Shown: positions 14,636 to 24,392, counted from the stretch's first letter. The stretch is DNA of 64,000 nucleotides from Kitasatospora aureofaciens (GCA_000720845.1 JODU01000009.1:62001-126000), one strand, 5' to 3'. A program made the numbers and translations. The notes: generated from the sequence alone by a model not told the origin.

Positions 14636-16027
14636 TCACGCCACCCTCGGCCCAGTCCGTCCCCCGTGCCGGGCCGAGTCGAGCAGCCCCCGTACGGTCG
14701 TCAGCCACCCGGCGGCGATGATCGCGGCGGCCACCGCCAGGCCCAGCGTGCCGTTGAGCGGCAGCACGATGCCGACCGCGCCGCCGAGCACCCAGGAGAC
14801 CTGGAGCAGTGTCTCCGAGCGCGCGAACGCCGACGTCCGCACCTGCTCCGGCACGTCCCGCTGGATCAGCGCGTCCAGGGACAGCTTGGCCAGCGCCTGC
14901 GCGAACCCGGCGACCGCCGCCAGGCACGCCACCAGGAAGGCGCTGAAGAACACCGCGGCCACCACCGCCGCGCCCAGCACGATCGCGACCACCGTCACGA
15001 TGATCACCTCCGGCGCCCGGGACCGCAGCCACGCCCCGACCGCCGTGCCCAGCGCGTTGCCCGCACCGGCCGCGACGCCCACGATCCCCAGCGACACCGC
15101 CGCGCTCTGGCCGGTCATCGGGTGCACCCGTAGCAGGAACGCCAGGAAGAAGATCAGAAAGCCGGTCAGGCAGCGGATGGCGGCGTTGGCGGCCAGCGCG
15201 TGCGTCACCGCCGGACCCACCGTGCGCAGGCCGGGACGCTTGCCCCGCTCCCGCAGCGGTCCCGGCAGGTGTTCCTCGTCCGCGGCGAGCAGCGCCCGGT
15301 CCTCGCCGCGCGAGGAGTCCACCTTCCGCGGCAGCGTGAACGACAGCACGGTGCCCGCCACGAAGATCACGAACGCGCCGTACAGCGGCCACCGCGGCCC
15401 CACCTGCTGGAGCCCCGCACCGATCGGCGCGGCCACGCCGGTGGCCAGCAGCCCGCACAGCGTGACCCGCGAGTTCGCCTTCACCAGGGAGACCCGGGGC
15501 GGCAGCAGCCGGGGCACCACCGCGCTCCTGACCACCCCGTACGCCTTCGACGCGACCAGCACGCCCAGCGCGGCCGGGTACAGCTCGATGCCGCCGGTGA
15601 CGACCGCGGCGGACAGCACCAGCGCGAGCACCGCGCGGGCGCCCATCGCGGTCGCCATCGCGGCGCGGCGGCCGTGCGGCAGCCGGTCCAGGAGCGGGCC
15701 GATCACCGGCGCGAGGAGCGTGAACGGCGCCATGGTGATGGCGAGGTACAGCGCGACCCGCCCGCGTGCCTCGTCGGTGGGGACGGAGAAGAAGACGGTG
15801 GAGGCCAGCGCGACGGTGATCATCACGTCCCCGGCACCGTTCACCCCGTGCAGCTCGATCAGCTTGCCGAGGCCCGACTCGCCCGCGCCGTGCGCGTGCG
15901 TCGCCCGCCGGATGCCGCGCACGGCACCGGTCACCGGCAGGCGCAGCGCCCGGCCGACCGCACGGAACCGGGAGCCGGGGCCGCGCCGCCGGCTCCCGCG
16001 CTTGAACTCCGTCCGTGCGGTGGCCAC
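14636..16027 (-). CDS. MFS transporter
   Basis: A 463-residue major facilitator with about 12 hydrophobic segments (for example VMITVALASTVFFSV, ALYLAITMAPFTLLAPVIGPLL, GFLIFFLAFLLRVHPMTG, VVAIVLGAAVVAAVFFSAFL). It starts with a basic cytoplasmic segment (FKRGSRRRGPGSRF). The GTG at 16027 fits the start of the basic segment; the open frame further upstream looks non-coding. The form resembles drug or lipid exporters of the DHA3/LplT kind, but substrate is not readable. Confidence 0.82.
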   Translation of the reverse strand: MATARTEFKRGSRRRGPGSRFRAVGRALRLPVTGAVRGIRRATHAHGAGESGLGKLIELHGVNGAGDVMITVALASTVFFSVPTDEARGRVALYLAITMAPFTLLAPVIGPLLDRLPHGRRAAMATAMGARAVLALVLSAAVVTGGIELYPAALGVLVASKAYGVVRSAVVPRLLPPRVSLVKANSRVTLCGLLATGVAAPIGAGLQQVGPRWPLYGAFVIFVAGTVLSFTLPRKVDSSRGEDRALLAADEEHLPGPLRERGKRPGLRTVGPAVTHALAANAAIRCLTGFLIFFLAFLLRVHPMTGQSAAVSLGIVGVAAGAGNALGTAVGAWLRSRAPEVIIVTVVAIVLGAAVVAAVFFSAFLVACLAAVAGFAQALAKLSLDALIQRDVPEQVRTSAFARSETLLQVSWVLGGAVGIVLPLNGTLGLAVAAAIIAAGWLTTVRGLLDSARHGGRTGPRVA

Positions 16028-16371
16028 CCCGTCATAGTGCCCCGTCGGCGGCGGCTGTAGCGTCGATACGGCGCGTATGGCGGTGATCGGGTCGAGTGAC
16101 TCCGAGGCCGGCACCGCCCGGGAACGCGGGGTCGTACCCCGCCGAAACTCCCGTCGGTGTAGGCCCAGGGCACATGAGCAGGTAGCGTGCGTAGCGCGCC
16201 GTGGCGAACGTTCTCGGCCGCGCGCCTTACGGCCATCCCGCAGAATGGATGACGTAGGTGCGCCCGAGCGCGATCGGGCGCGGACGTCGACGCGGTCCAC
16301 AGGTCCGCTCCGTCCGCCCCTCGCAGGCAGCGGCGCACTCGTGAGACGGCGTATGGAGAGAAGCGATACCT
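16028..16371. other. Intergenic region between divergent genes
   Basis: A 344-base gap between the MFS gene and the DUF3027 gene. I see no credible gene. It holds an 8-bp inverted repeat GCGCCCGA/TCGGGCGC (16260-16267 and 16274-16281) and presumably both promoters, but no convincing -35/-10 pair was found. Confidence 0.5.
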
Positions 16372-17298
16372 GTGAGCGCAGCGACAACGCGAAGCCGCAC
16401 CCCTGACCGTCTGTGCGCCGAGGCCGTCGACCTCGCCCGCGCCGCAGCCGAGGAGGCCGCCGCACCCGGCGTCGTCGGCGAGCACGAGGGCATGGTGTCG
16501 GAGGGCGACCGGGTCGTCACGCACTACTTCGCATGCAAGGAGCTGGGGTACCGGGGCTGGCGCTGGGCCGTGACGGTGGCCCGCGCCTCCCGCGCCAAGA
16601 TCGTCACGGTGGACGAGGCGGTGCTGCTGCCCGGCCCCGACGCGCTGCTCGCCCCCGAGTGGGTGCCGTGGAGCGAGCGGCTGCGGCCCGGCGACATGGG
16701 CCCCGGCGACCTGCTGCCCACCGACGCGGACGACCTGCGCCTTGAGCCCGGCTGGACCGGCGAGGACGAGCCGCCGCCGAACTCGGCCGTCTCCCACGAG
16801 ATGGCCGACCTGGTCGAGGCCGAGGACGCCGAGGTGACCTCCGGGCCGCCCGCCGAGCTGTCCACCGTCCCGGCCCGCGGCACCATCTCGGCGGTCGCCG
16901 AGGAGCTGGGCCTGCGCCGTACCCGGGTGCTGTCCCGGTACGGCCTGCACGTCGCAGCCGACCGCTGGGAGGAGGGCTACGGCCCCAAGACCGCGATGGC
17001 CCAGGCGGCCCCCGCCTCCTGTGTCAGCTGCGGCTTCCTCGCCCGGATCGGCGGCTCGCTCGGACAGGCGTTCGGGGTCTGCGCCAACGAGTTCTCCCCG
17101 GCCGACGGGCACGTCGTGTCGCTGGCCTACGGGTGCGGGGGGCACTCCGAGGCGGCGGTCATGCCGAAGCCGCCGCGGGTGGCTCCGCCGGTGATCGATG
17201 AGACGCGGGTGGACCCGTTCCCGTTGCGGCCGGCCGCGGACTCCGGCTCGGTGCCGGTGAGTGAGGACCAGGCCTCGGCGGAGTTGGGGCACTCCTGA
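16372..17298 (+). CDS. DUF3027-family protein
   Basis: A 308-residue protein of the actinobacterial DUF3027 family, recognised by YFACKELGYRGWRWAVTVARA, then DEAVLLPGPDALLAPEWVPW and RPGDMGPGDLLPT. Near the C-terminus a CVSCGFLARIGGSLG/FGVCANEFSPADGHVVS segment has Cys residues that could bind metal. The GTG start is preceded by GGAGAG. Found beside a large sacsin-like ATPase 150 bases downstream. Function unknown. Confidence 0.85.
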   Translation: MSAATTRSRTPDRLCAEAVDLARAAAEEAAAPGVVGEHEGMVSEGDRVVTHYFACKELGYRGWRWAVTVARASRAKIVTVDEAVLLPGPDALLAPEWVPWSERLRPGDMGPGDLLPTDADDLRLEPGWTGEDEPPPNSAVSHEMADLVEAEDAEVTSGPPAELSTVPARGTISAVAEELGLRRTRVLSRYGLHVAADRWEEGYGPKTAMAQAAPASCVSCGFLARIGGSLGQAFGVCANEFSPADGHVVSLAYGCGGHSEAAVMPKPPRVAPPVIDETRVDPFPLRPAADSGSVPVSEDQASAELGHS

Positions 17299-17322
17299 GG
17301 TCCGCCGTGGGTGGCTGAGGTC

Positions 17323-17391
17323 CCTGGGGGCTGTGCCCCCAGATCCCCTTCGGCCTGACGGCCTCGTCCTCGAACTCCCCCAGAGGGGGCA
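17323..17391. repeat. Dispersed GC-rich palindromic repeat
   Basis: Two hairpins: CTGGGGGC-TGT-GCCCCCAG (17324-17342) and CCCCC-AGA-GGGGG (17377-17389). The CCTGGGGGCTGTGCCCCCAGA type is a repeat seen over and over between Streptomyces genes. Here it follows the DUF3027 gene and may end its transcript. Confidence 0.6.
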
Positions 17392-17447
17392 CCTCCAACG
17401 GGCTGGATGGGCGGTACCTTCGTGGTCCGTCGATGAGGAGAGTCACC

Positions 17448-20400
17448 GTGAGCATGTTCGTACGGCCTGCCGACGAAGGCGCGGACCCGTTCGGGACGGC
17501 GCGTCTGCGGCGCGGGGTGCTGGACGCGTGGGCGACGAGCCCGGCCCGCTTCCGTGAGGACGCCAACGCGGAGGAGGACCTCGTCCTCGGCGGCTACCGC
17601 GACCGGCTGGTCGTCGAACTCGCGCAGAACGCCGCCGACGCCGCCGCGCGGTCCGGTGTGCCGGGCCGGCTCCGGCTGACCCTGCGCGACGGCGTCCTCG
17701 TCGCCGCCAACACCGGCGCCCCGCTCGACGCGACCGGCGTGGAGTCGCTGTCCACGCTGCGCGCCTCCGCCAAGCGGGACGCGGTGGAGGGATCGGTCGG
17801 CCGGTTCGGGGTCGGCTTCGCCGCCGTCCTGGCCGTCACCGACGAGCCCGCCGTGGTCGGCCGGCACGGCGGGGTCCGCTGGTCCCTGGCCGAGGCCCGC
17901 GACCTGGCCGCCGACACCGCCGGGCACAGCCCCGGGCTCGGCGACGAGATCCGGCGGCGCGACGGCCACGTCCCGCTGCTGCGGCTGCCGTTCCCCGCCG
18001 AGGGCAGCGCCCCCGCCCCGTACGACACGGCCGTCATCCTGCCGCTGCGCGACACGGCCGCCGCCGACCTCGCCGAACGCCTCCTGCACGGTGTGGACGA
18101 CGCCCTGCTGCTCGCCCTGCCGGGCCTGGCGGAGGTGGTGATCGAGGCGGGCGACGAGGTGCGCACCCTCTCCCGCCGCACCGAGGACGCCCTGACCGTC
18201 GTGGAGGACTCCCGGCAGGGCGTCACCCGCTGGCGCACCGCCGCCGCGCACGGCCCGCTCACCCCCGACCTCCTCGCCGACCGGCCCGTGGAAGAACGGC
18301 TGCGCCCGCACTGGTCCGTGACCTGGGCGGTGCCCGTCGACGCCGACGGTGCCCCCGCCCGCCCCCGCACCAGCCCCGTCGTGCACGCCCCGACGCCCAG
18401 CGACGAGCCGCTCGGCGTGCCCGCCCTGCTGATCGCGTCCTTCCCGCTGGACGCCACCCGACGGCACACCGCGCCGGGGCCGCTCACCGACTTCCTGACG
18501 GAACGGGCCGCCGACGCCTACGCCGGACTGCTCGCCGACTGGCACCCGGTCACCGCCGGCCTCATCGACCTGGTGCCCGGCGCGCTGGGCCGGGGCGAAC
18601 TGGACGGCGCGCTGCGGCAGGCGATCCTCGACCGGCTGCCCCGTACGTCCTTCCTGCCGCCCGCCCTTCCCTCCGGCGGCCGGGACGCGGAGGACGACCT
18701 CCCGGAGTCCCTGCGGCCGCGCGACGCCGAGGTGGTGGAGGGCGCGGGCGCCGACACCGTGCGGGTGCTGGCGGAGGTGCTGCCGACCCTGCTGCCCGCC
18801 GGTCTCGAACGCCGTGCCGAACTGCGCACACTGGGCGTGGCCCGGGTGCCGCTGACCGACGCGGTCGACCGGCTGGCGGGCCTGGAGAAGGCCCCCGGCT
18901 GGTGGCGGCGCCTCTACGACAGCCTCGCCGGGGTCGACCCCGACCGGCTGTCCGGGCTGCCGGTGCCGCTCGCCGACGGGCGTACGACCATCGGCCCCCG
19001 GCAGGTACTGCTGCCCTCCCCGGAGGCCGCCTCCCTCGACCCGGAGGTCCTCACCCGGCTCGGCCTCAAGGTCGCCCACCCGGACGCCGCGCACCCGCTG
19101 CTGGAGAAGCTCGGCGCCCTCCCGGCCACCCCGCGCGCCGTGCTCACCACCCCGCAGGTCCGGGCCGCCGTCGCCGCCTCCCTGGACGACGAGGGCGGCA
19201 CGAACTGGGAGGAGGACGCCCTCGACGCCGAGGAACTGGCCGACACCGTCCTCGGCCTGGTCCGCGACGCCGGACTCGACCCCGGGGACGAGCCCTGGCT
19301 GGGCGCCCTCGCCCTGCCCGACGAGGACGGCGAACTCTCCCCGGCGGGTGAACTCGTCTTCCCCGGAGGCCCGTTCGCCCGGGTCATGCGCGAGGACGAA
19401 CTCGCCGCCGTGGACGCCGAACTCGCCGAGAGGTGGGGCCCCGAGCCGCTGGCCGCCTGCGGCGTCCTGGTCACCTTCGCCCTGGTCCGCGCCACCGACG
19501 TGGTCCTCGACCCGGACGAACTGGAGCCCCGCGAGGGGGACTTCGCCGAGCCCGACGACGCGGGCCTGCTCGACGCCGTGGACGTGTGGAGCGAGGACGT
19601 CCTCGACCGCTTCCCGGACACCCCCGTGCCGCCGGTCGCCACCGAGATCGTCGCCGTGCGCGACCTCGACCTCGTGGACGACGACCACTGGCCCGAGGCC
19701 CTTGCCCTGCTGTCCCGGCCGCCGCTGCGCGACGCGCTCGTCCAGCCCGTGCGCGTCCTGCTGCCCGACGGCACCCACGAGGTCGTACGGCCGTACACGG
19801 CGTGGTGGCTGCGCGGGCACCCGGTGCTGGGCGGACGCCGCCCGGCCGGTCTGCGCGCGGCGGGCGGCGACCCGCTGCTGCGGGGCCTGTACGAGGAGGC
19901 CGACGCGTCCGGCTTCGAGGACGAGCAGGTGCTGCGGGCGCTGGGCGTGCGCACCTCGGTCGCCGCGCTCCTCGACGAGCCCGGCGGCGCGGCGGAACTC
20001 CTGGACCGGCTCGCCGACCCGGGCCGTCCGGTCACGGCCGCCCAACTGCACGCCCTGTACGGCGCGCTGGCCGAGCTGGACCCGGAGCGGGTGACCCTGC
20101 CGGACGAGGTGCGGGCGGTGGTCGACGGCGAGGTGCGCGTGGTGGACGCCGCCGACGCGGTCGTGGTCGACTCGCCGGACCTGCTGCCCTTCACGTCCGG
20201 CGTGCCGCTGCTGCCGGTCCGCCCGGCCCGGGCCGCCGAGCTGGCGGAACTGTTCCAGGTGCGGCGGCTGAGCGAGTCCGTCACCGGCCGCGTCGACTCC
20301 GAGGGCACCGAGCACGGCGTACCGGAGCCGGTGCGGGTGCTGCTCGGGGCGCGGACCCCGGCGTCGTACGTGGAGCACGGGGAACTGGTCGTCGACGGCG

Positions 20401-20576
20401 TGGAGATCGACTGGCGGCTGACGAACGACGGGGTCTTGCACGCGGCGACGCTGGAGGGCGTCGCGGCGGGGCTCGCCTGGGCGGCGGGCCAGTGGCCGCG
20501 GCGGTTCGAGGTGGCGGCGCTGCTGGAGGACGAGTCGCGGACGGACGAGCTGGCCCGGGACCGCTGGTTCGACTGA
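17448..20576 (+). CDS. Sacsin N-terminal-like HATPase protein, very large
   Basis: A 1042-residue protein whose first 180 residues form a GHKL/HSP90-like ATP-binding module: ELAQNAADAA (N-box, about 57-66), a degenerate VAANTGAPL in place of DxGxG, and VGRFGVGFAA (118-125). The remaining 860 residues are Asp/Glu/Leu rich with no known domain, although blocks such as LGVARVPLTDAVDRLAGLE and LRALGVRTSVAALLDEPGG suggest an alpha/beta repeat scaffold. This fits bacterial proteins annotated as sacsin N-terminal ATP-binding-like. Start GTG 17448 has GAGGAG seven bases upstream. Possibly a chaperone-like factor. Confidence 0.75.
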   Translation: MSMFVRPADEGADPFGTARLRRGVLDAWATSPARFREDANAEEDLVLGGYRDRLVVELAQNAADAAARSGVPGRLRLTLRDGVLVAANTGAPLDATGVESLSTLRASAKRDAVEGSVGRFGVGFAAVLAVTDEPAVVGRHGGVRWSLAEARDLAADTAGHSPGLGDEIRRRDGHVPLLRLPFPAEGSAPAPYDTAVILPLRDTAAADLAERLLHGVDDALLLALPGLAEVVIEAGDEVRTLSRRTEDALTVVEDSRQGVTRWRTAAAHGPLTPDLLADRPVEERLRPHWSVTWAVPVDADGAPARPRTSPVVHAPTPSDEPLGVPALLIASFPLDATRRHTAPGPLTDFLTERAADAYAGLLADWHPVTAGLIDLVPGALGRGELDGALRQAILDRLPRTSFLPPALPSGGRDAEDDLPESLRPRDAEVVEGAGADTVRVLAEVLPTLLPAGLERRAELRTLGVARVPLTDAVDRLAGLEKAPGWWRRLYDSLAGVDPDRLSGLPVPLADGRTTIGPRQVLLPSPEAASLDPEVLTRLGLKVAHPDAAHPLLEKLGALPATPRAVLTTPQVRAAVAASLDDEGGTNWEEDALDAEELADTVLGLVRDAGLDPGDEPWLGALALPDEDGELSPAGELVFPGGPFARVMREDELAAVDAELAERWGPEPLAACGVLVTFALVRATDVVLDPDELEPREGDFAEPDDAGLLDAVDVWSEDVLDRFPDTPVPPVATEIVAVRDLDLVDDDHWPEALALLSRPPLRDALVQPVRVLLPDGTHEVVRPYTAWWLRGHPVLGGRRPAGLRAAGGDPLLRGLYEEADASGFEDEQVLRALGVRTSVAALLDEPGGAAELLDRLADPGRPVTAAQLHALYGALAELDPERVTLPDEVRAVVDGEVRVVDAADAVVVDSPDLLPFTSGVPLLPVRPARAAELAELFQVRRLSESVTGRVDSEGTEHGVPEPVRVLLGARTPASYVEHGELVVDGVEIDWRLTNDGVLHAATLEGVAAGLAWAAGQWPRRFEVAALLEDESRTDELARDRWFD

Positions 20577-20601
20577 ACCGCTCCGCCCGGACCGTCTGGA
20601 T

Positions 20602-20628
20602 GTGAAGGTGTACGCACATTTCCTTCAC
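20602..20628 (+). terminator. Weak hairpin after sacsin-like gene
   Basis: GTGAAGG (20602-20608) pairs with CCTTCAC (20622-20628) around 13 bases, 25 bases beyond the stop. No U-run follows. Confidence 0.35.
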
Positions 20629-20693
20629 TTCTTGTGCAACCATCTCGCCGCGCCGTGGATCTATGAGTCGAGTCAGCAGACTCACGACCCTCC

Positions 20694-20725
20694 GGGTCCC
20701 GGCGCGGTGACGATGGCCGGGACCC
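20694..20725 (+). promoter_or_regulatory. 10-bp stem in leader of secreted protein gene
   Basis: GGGTCCCGGC (20694-20703) and GCCGGGACCC (20716-20725) form a perfect stem 22 bases before the ATG at 20748. It may be a transcript-end structure or a leader element for the secreted protein. Confidence 0.45.
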
Positions 20726-20747
20726 CTTGTCCTGACGTGGGGAACAC

Positions 20748-21506
20748 ATGCGCACACGAGTCCTGGTGGCGGCCGCCACCGGCGCCCTGGCCCTGACCGC
20801 CCTCGCCGTCCCGGCCGCTCAGGCCGACGGCGGAAGCGGCGACATCCGGATCACCAAGGTCGTCGTCGACGGCGACAACAAGGTGTCCATCGGCACCGGC
20901 AGCGCCAAGACCTTCTCGGTCAGCGTGACCGCCACCGACGACTCCGGCATCCTGGGCGCCGACTCCTTCGATCTGAAGGGGCCGGGCTACGGATACGAGA
21001 CGACGGGCAAGCCGACCTGCAAGAAGGCCGGTGCCACCACCTCCACCTGCACGGCCTCGGTGAAGATCGACCCGCGGACCGACTACCTCGGCAACGCGAT
21101 GGCGGGCACCTGGTACGTCGGCGTGTGGATCGACGCCAAGGACGGCGACTACGTGTGGAAGGACAAGGCCGGGTCCTTCAAGTTCCAGCGGGGCAGCGCC
21201 GTGACGACCAACGCCTCGCCGGAGCCGGTGAAGAAGGGCAAGACCCTCACGGTCACCGGCAAGCTGAGCCGGGCCAACTGGGAGACCCTCAAGTACGGGG
21301 CGTACTCCGGCCAGTCGGTGCAGCTCCAGTACCTGAAGAAGGGCACGAAGGCGTACACCGTGCTGAAGACCGTCAAGTCCAACTCGGCGGGCAACCTCAG
21401 CACCACCGTCAAGGCCGGCGCGGACGGCTACTACCGCTACGTCTTCGCCGGCAACTCGGCGTCCGGGGCGATCACCTCGGTCTCCGACTTCGTCGACGTG
21501 AAGTAG
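20748..21506 (+). CDS. Secreted protein with beta-sandwich-like domains
   Basis: A 252-residue exported protein. Signal peptide: basic MRTR, hydrophobic VLVAAATGALALTALAV, cleavage after AQA. The mature part looks like two Ig-like beta domains: the first to about residue 150 with one disulphide-capable pair (PTCKKAG and STCTASV), the second with VKKGKTLTVTGKLSRANW, VQLQYLKKGTKAYTVLKTV and NLSTTVKAGADGYYRYVFAG, a pattern common in Streptomyces surface proteins. No catalytic motif. Role unknown. Confidence 0.78.
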   Translation: MRTRVLVAAATGALALTALAVPAAQADGGSGDIRITKVVVDGDNKVSIGTGSAKTFSVSVTATDDSGILGADSFDLKGPGYGYETTGKPTCKKAGATTSTCTASVKIDPRTDYLGNAMAGTWYVGVWIDAKDGDYVWKDKAGSFKFQRGSAVTTNASPEPVKKGKTLTVTGKLSRANWETLKYGAYSGQSVQLQYLKKGTKAYTVLKTVKSNSAGNLSTTVKAGADGYYRYVFAGNSASGAITSVSDFVDVK

Positions 21507-21510
21507 CCCG

Positions 21511-23919
21511 TTACACGGGGAAGCGGCGGCCGACCCACCTCCACAGGAGCTCCAGAACGGCCGCCGCGGCCACCGCGATGCCGACGGCGGCCCATGGCAT
21601 CGTCACGCCCACCAGCTTCAGCGCGAAGAAGTCCTGGAGCCACGGCACCGCCAGCACCACCACGAAGCACAGCCCCATCGCCGCCACCAGCAGCACCCGC
21701 CACCACGTGTAGGGCCGGGCGATGATCGCCAGCACCCACATCGAGATCAGGAACAGCGTCAGCGTCGCCGCGCTCGTCTCCGCGTCCAGCGCGCCCGGCC
21801 CCGTGTAGTGCTGCCGGGCGGCCAGGTACGTCACGAAGGTCGCGGCGCCCGCCACCACTCCGCCCGGGATCGCGTAGCGCATCACCCGCCGGACGAAGTG
21901 GGGCCTGGCCCGTTCCTTGTTCGGGGCGAGGGCCAGGAAGAAGGCGGGGACGCCGATGGTGAGGGTGGAGAGCAGGGTGAGGTGGCGGGGCAGGAACGGG
22001 TACTCCACCTGCGAGCAGACCACCAGGATCGCAAGCAGCACCGAGTACACGGTCTTGACCAGGAACAGGGTCGCCACCCGCGTGATGTTGCCGATGACAC
22101 GGCGGCCCTCGGCCACCACCGACGGCAGCGTCGCGAAGCTGTTGTCGAGCAGCACGATCTGCGCGACCGCCCGCGTCGCCTCCGATCCGGAGCCCATCGC
22201 CACGCCGATGTCGGCGTCCTTGAGCGCGAGGACGTCGTTGACGCCGTCGCCGGTCATCGCGACCGTGTGACCGCGTGACTGAAGGGCGCCCACCATGTCC
22301 CGCTTCTGCTGCGGGGTGACCCGCCCGAACACCGTGCCCTCGTCGAGCGCCTCGGCCATCCCCTCCCGCTCGGCCGGCAGCCGCCGCGCGTCGACGGCGG
22401 CCCCGGACAGCCCGAGCTTGGCGGCGACCGCGCCGACCGACACCGCGTTGTCGCCGGAGATGACCTTGGCGCGCACGTCCTGGTCGGCGAAGTAGCGCAG
22501 CGTGTCGCCGGCGTCCGGGCGCAGCCGCTGCTCCAGGACGACCAGGGCGGTGGGTACGACACCCTCGGCGACCCCGGGGTCGTCCAGCGCGCGGGCGGTG
22601 CGGGCCAGCAGCAGCACCCGCAGGCCCTGCTCGTTGAGCCGCCCGGTCTCGGCGAGCGCCGGGTCGTCCTCGGCCAGCAGCACGTCCGGTGCGCCCAGCA
22701 GCCAGGTGCGGAAGACGCCGTCGCCCTCGTCGAAGGCGGCGCCGCTGTACTTGCGGGCGGAGGAGAAGGGCAGCGCCCCCGTGGGCCGCCACGCCCCGGC
22801 GGACCCGTCGACCGGGTAGGTGTCGATGATCGCCTGCAGGGAGGTGTTGGGGCGCGGGTCGGACTCGCCGAGGGCGCCGAGCACGGTGCGGACGTAGGAC
22901 TCCTCGGCGCCGTCGAGCAGGCGCAGGTCGGTGACGTCCATGCCGCCCTCGGTGAGGGTGCCGGTCTTGTCCAGGCAGACGGTGTCGATCCGGGCCAGCC
23001 CCTCGATGGCGGGCAGCTCCTGGACCAGGCACTGCTTGCGGCCGAGCCGGACGACGCCGATCGCGAAGGCGACGGAGGTGAGCAGGACCAGCCCCTCGGG
23101 GACCATGGGCACGATGCCGCCGACGGTGCGCGCGATCGAGTCGTCCAGCTCGTTGTCCTTGGCGAGCAGCTGGCTGAGGATCAGGCCGATCGCGGTCGGG
23201 ACCATCATCCACGTGACGTACTTGAGGATCGTGGAGATGCCCGAGCGCAGCTCGGACTGGACCAGCGTGAAGCGGGAGGCCTCCTCGGCGAGCTGCGCGG
23301 CGTACGCCTCGCGCCCCACCCGGGTCGCCCGGAAGGCGCCGCCGCCCGCGACCACGAAGCTGCCCGACATGACCTGGTCGCCGGGCTGCTTGACGACCGG
23401 GTCGGCCTCGCCGGTCAGCAGCGACTCGTCGATCTCCAGCCCGTCCGCCTCGACGCACACCCCGTCGACGACGGCCTTGTCGCCGGGGCCGATCTCGATG
23501 ACGTCGTCCAGCACGATCTGGGAGGTGCTGATCTCGGCGGGCTTCCCGTCCCGGCGCACCGTCGGCCGGACCTCGCCGATCAGGGCCAGGGAGTCGAGGG
23601 TCTTCTTCGCCCGCCACTCCTGGACGATGCCGATCCCGGTGTTGGCGAGGATCACGAAGCCGAACAGGCTGTCCTGGATCGGCGCGACGAACAGCATGAT
23701 CACCCAGAGCACGCCGATGATCGCGTTGAACCGGGTGAAGACGTTGGCGCGGACGATGTCGGCAAGCGAGCGGCTGCTGCGCACCGGCACGTCGTTGACC
23801 TGGCCGCGCGCGATCCGTTCGGCGACGGCGGCCGCCGTGAGGCCGGTCGCGGGCGGGGTGGTGTCAACGGCGTGCACGGGGTGCGCGGGCTCGCGTCTGT
23901 CCGCGTCGAGATGCGTCAT
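21511..23919 (-). CDS. Cation-transporting P-type ATPase, CtpE-like
   Basis: An 802-residue P-type ATPase with the phosphorylation motif DKTGTLT (Asp about 317), TGE in the actuator domain (169-171), and TGDGVND in the hinge. Membrane helix 4 reads VPMVPEGLVLL (PEGL), as in the CtpE/MgtA-like group rather than the CPx heavy-metal pumps. There is no N-terminal metal-binding domain. CtpE of mycobacteria takes up calcium, so calcium or another divalent cation is a reasonable guess, not proven here. Its stop is four bases from the stop of the convergent secreted-protein gene. Confidence 0.88.
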   Translation of the reverse strand: MTHLDADRREPAHPVHAVDTTPPATGLTAAAVAERIARGQVNDVPVRSSRSLADIVRANVFTRFNAIIGVLWVIMLFVAPIQDSLFGFVILANTGIGIVQEWRAKKTLDSLALIGEVRPTVRRDGKPAEISTSQIVLDDVIEIGPGDKAVVDGVCVEADGLEIDESLLTGEADPVVKQPGDQVMSGSFVVAGGGAFRATRVGREAYAAQLAEEASRFTLVQSELRSGISTILKYVTWMMVPTAIGLILSQLLAKDNELDDSIARTVGGIVPMVPEGLVLLTSVAFAIGVVRLGRKQCLVQELPAIEGLARIDTVCLDKTGTLTEGGMDVTDLRLLDGAEESYVRTVLGALGESDPRPNTSLQAIIDTYPVDGSAGAWRPTGALPFSSARKYSGAAFDEGDGVFRTWLLGAPDVLLAEDDPALAETGRLNEQGLRVLLLARTARALDDPGVAEGVVPTALVVLEQRLRPDAGDTLRYFADQDVRAKVISGDNAVSVGAVAAKLGLSGAAVDARRLPAEREGMAEALDEGTVFGRVTPQQKRDMVGALQSRGHTVAMTGDGVNDVLALKDADIGVAMGSGSEATRAVAQIVLLDNSFATLPSVVAEGRRVIGNITRVATLFLVKTVYSVLLAILVVCSQVEYPFLPRHLTLLSTLTIGVPAFFLALAPNKERARPHFVRRVMRYAIPGGVVAGAATFVTYLAARQHYTGPGALDAETSAATLTLFLISMWVLAIIARPYTWWRVLLVAAMGLCFVVVLAVPWLQDFFALKLVGVTMPWAAVGIAVAAAAVLELLWRWVGRRFPV

Positions 23920-24018
23920 GCAATCGACGGTACGTGCGGATTTACGGCTTCACCCACCGAGTGCGGAGAAGATCCGACCTGGGTACGAGGTGTACCGGCG
24001 CGGTGTGCTGCTCCGGTA

Positions 24019-24276
24019 CTACTTCTGGGCCCTGGCGGCGTCCCGCTTGATCGCGGCGTCGCGCCCCCGGACGTACCAGATGCCGATCAGGCCGAGACCG
24101 GCGCCGGCCAGGCAGGTCCACACCCACCAGGTGTGCCCGTGGTCGTCGAACCAGCCGTAGAAGGGCAGCTGCACCAGGAAGAGGACGAACCAGAGGACGG
24201 TGCCCCCGACGATGGTCGGAACCACGGGGCCCTCCAGGGGCTCCGGCGCCTCGTGCGTGGGTGTCCACTTCGTCAT
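24019..24276 (-). CDS. DUF2530-family membrane protein
   Basis: An 85-residue protein with two membrane spans (PTIVGGTVLWFVLFLVQLPF and WVWTCLAGAGLGLIGIWYV), matching DUF2530 by the WF-DHGHTWWVWTCL block. A short basic tail follows. Lies upstream of the P-type ATPase on the same strand with a 99-base gap. Function unknown. Confidence 0.78.
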   Translation of the reverse strand: MTKWTPTHEAPEPLEGPVVPTIVGGTVLWFVLFLVQLPFYGWFDDHGHTWWVWTCLAGAGLGLIGIWYVRGRDAAIKRDAARAQK

Positions 24277-24392
24277 GCGTACAGCTTACGAGGAGCGCGC
24301 GAACGGATTGACGGCGCGGCGCCATACGGTGACGGCGCGGGTCTACGCGCGGAGATAGCGATCAGGGGCTCATACGTTCATACTGAACCCGT

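Noticed and set aside
17127..20441. A 1104-codon frame antisense to the sacsin-like gene
   Set aside because: It is the mirror of a GC-biased gene: Gly/Arg/Gln-rich without any domain, and no ribosome site.
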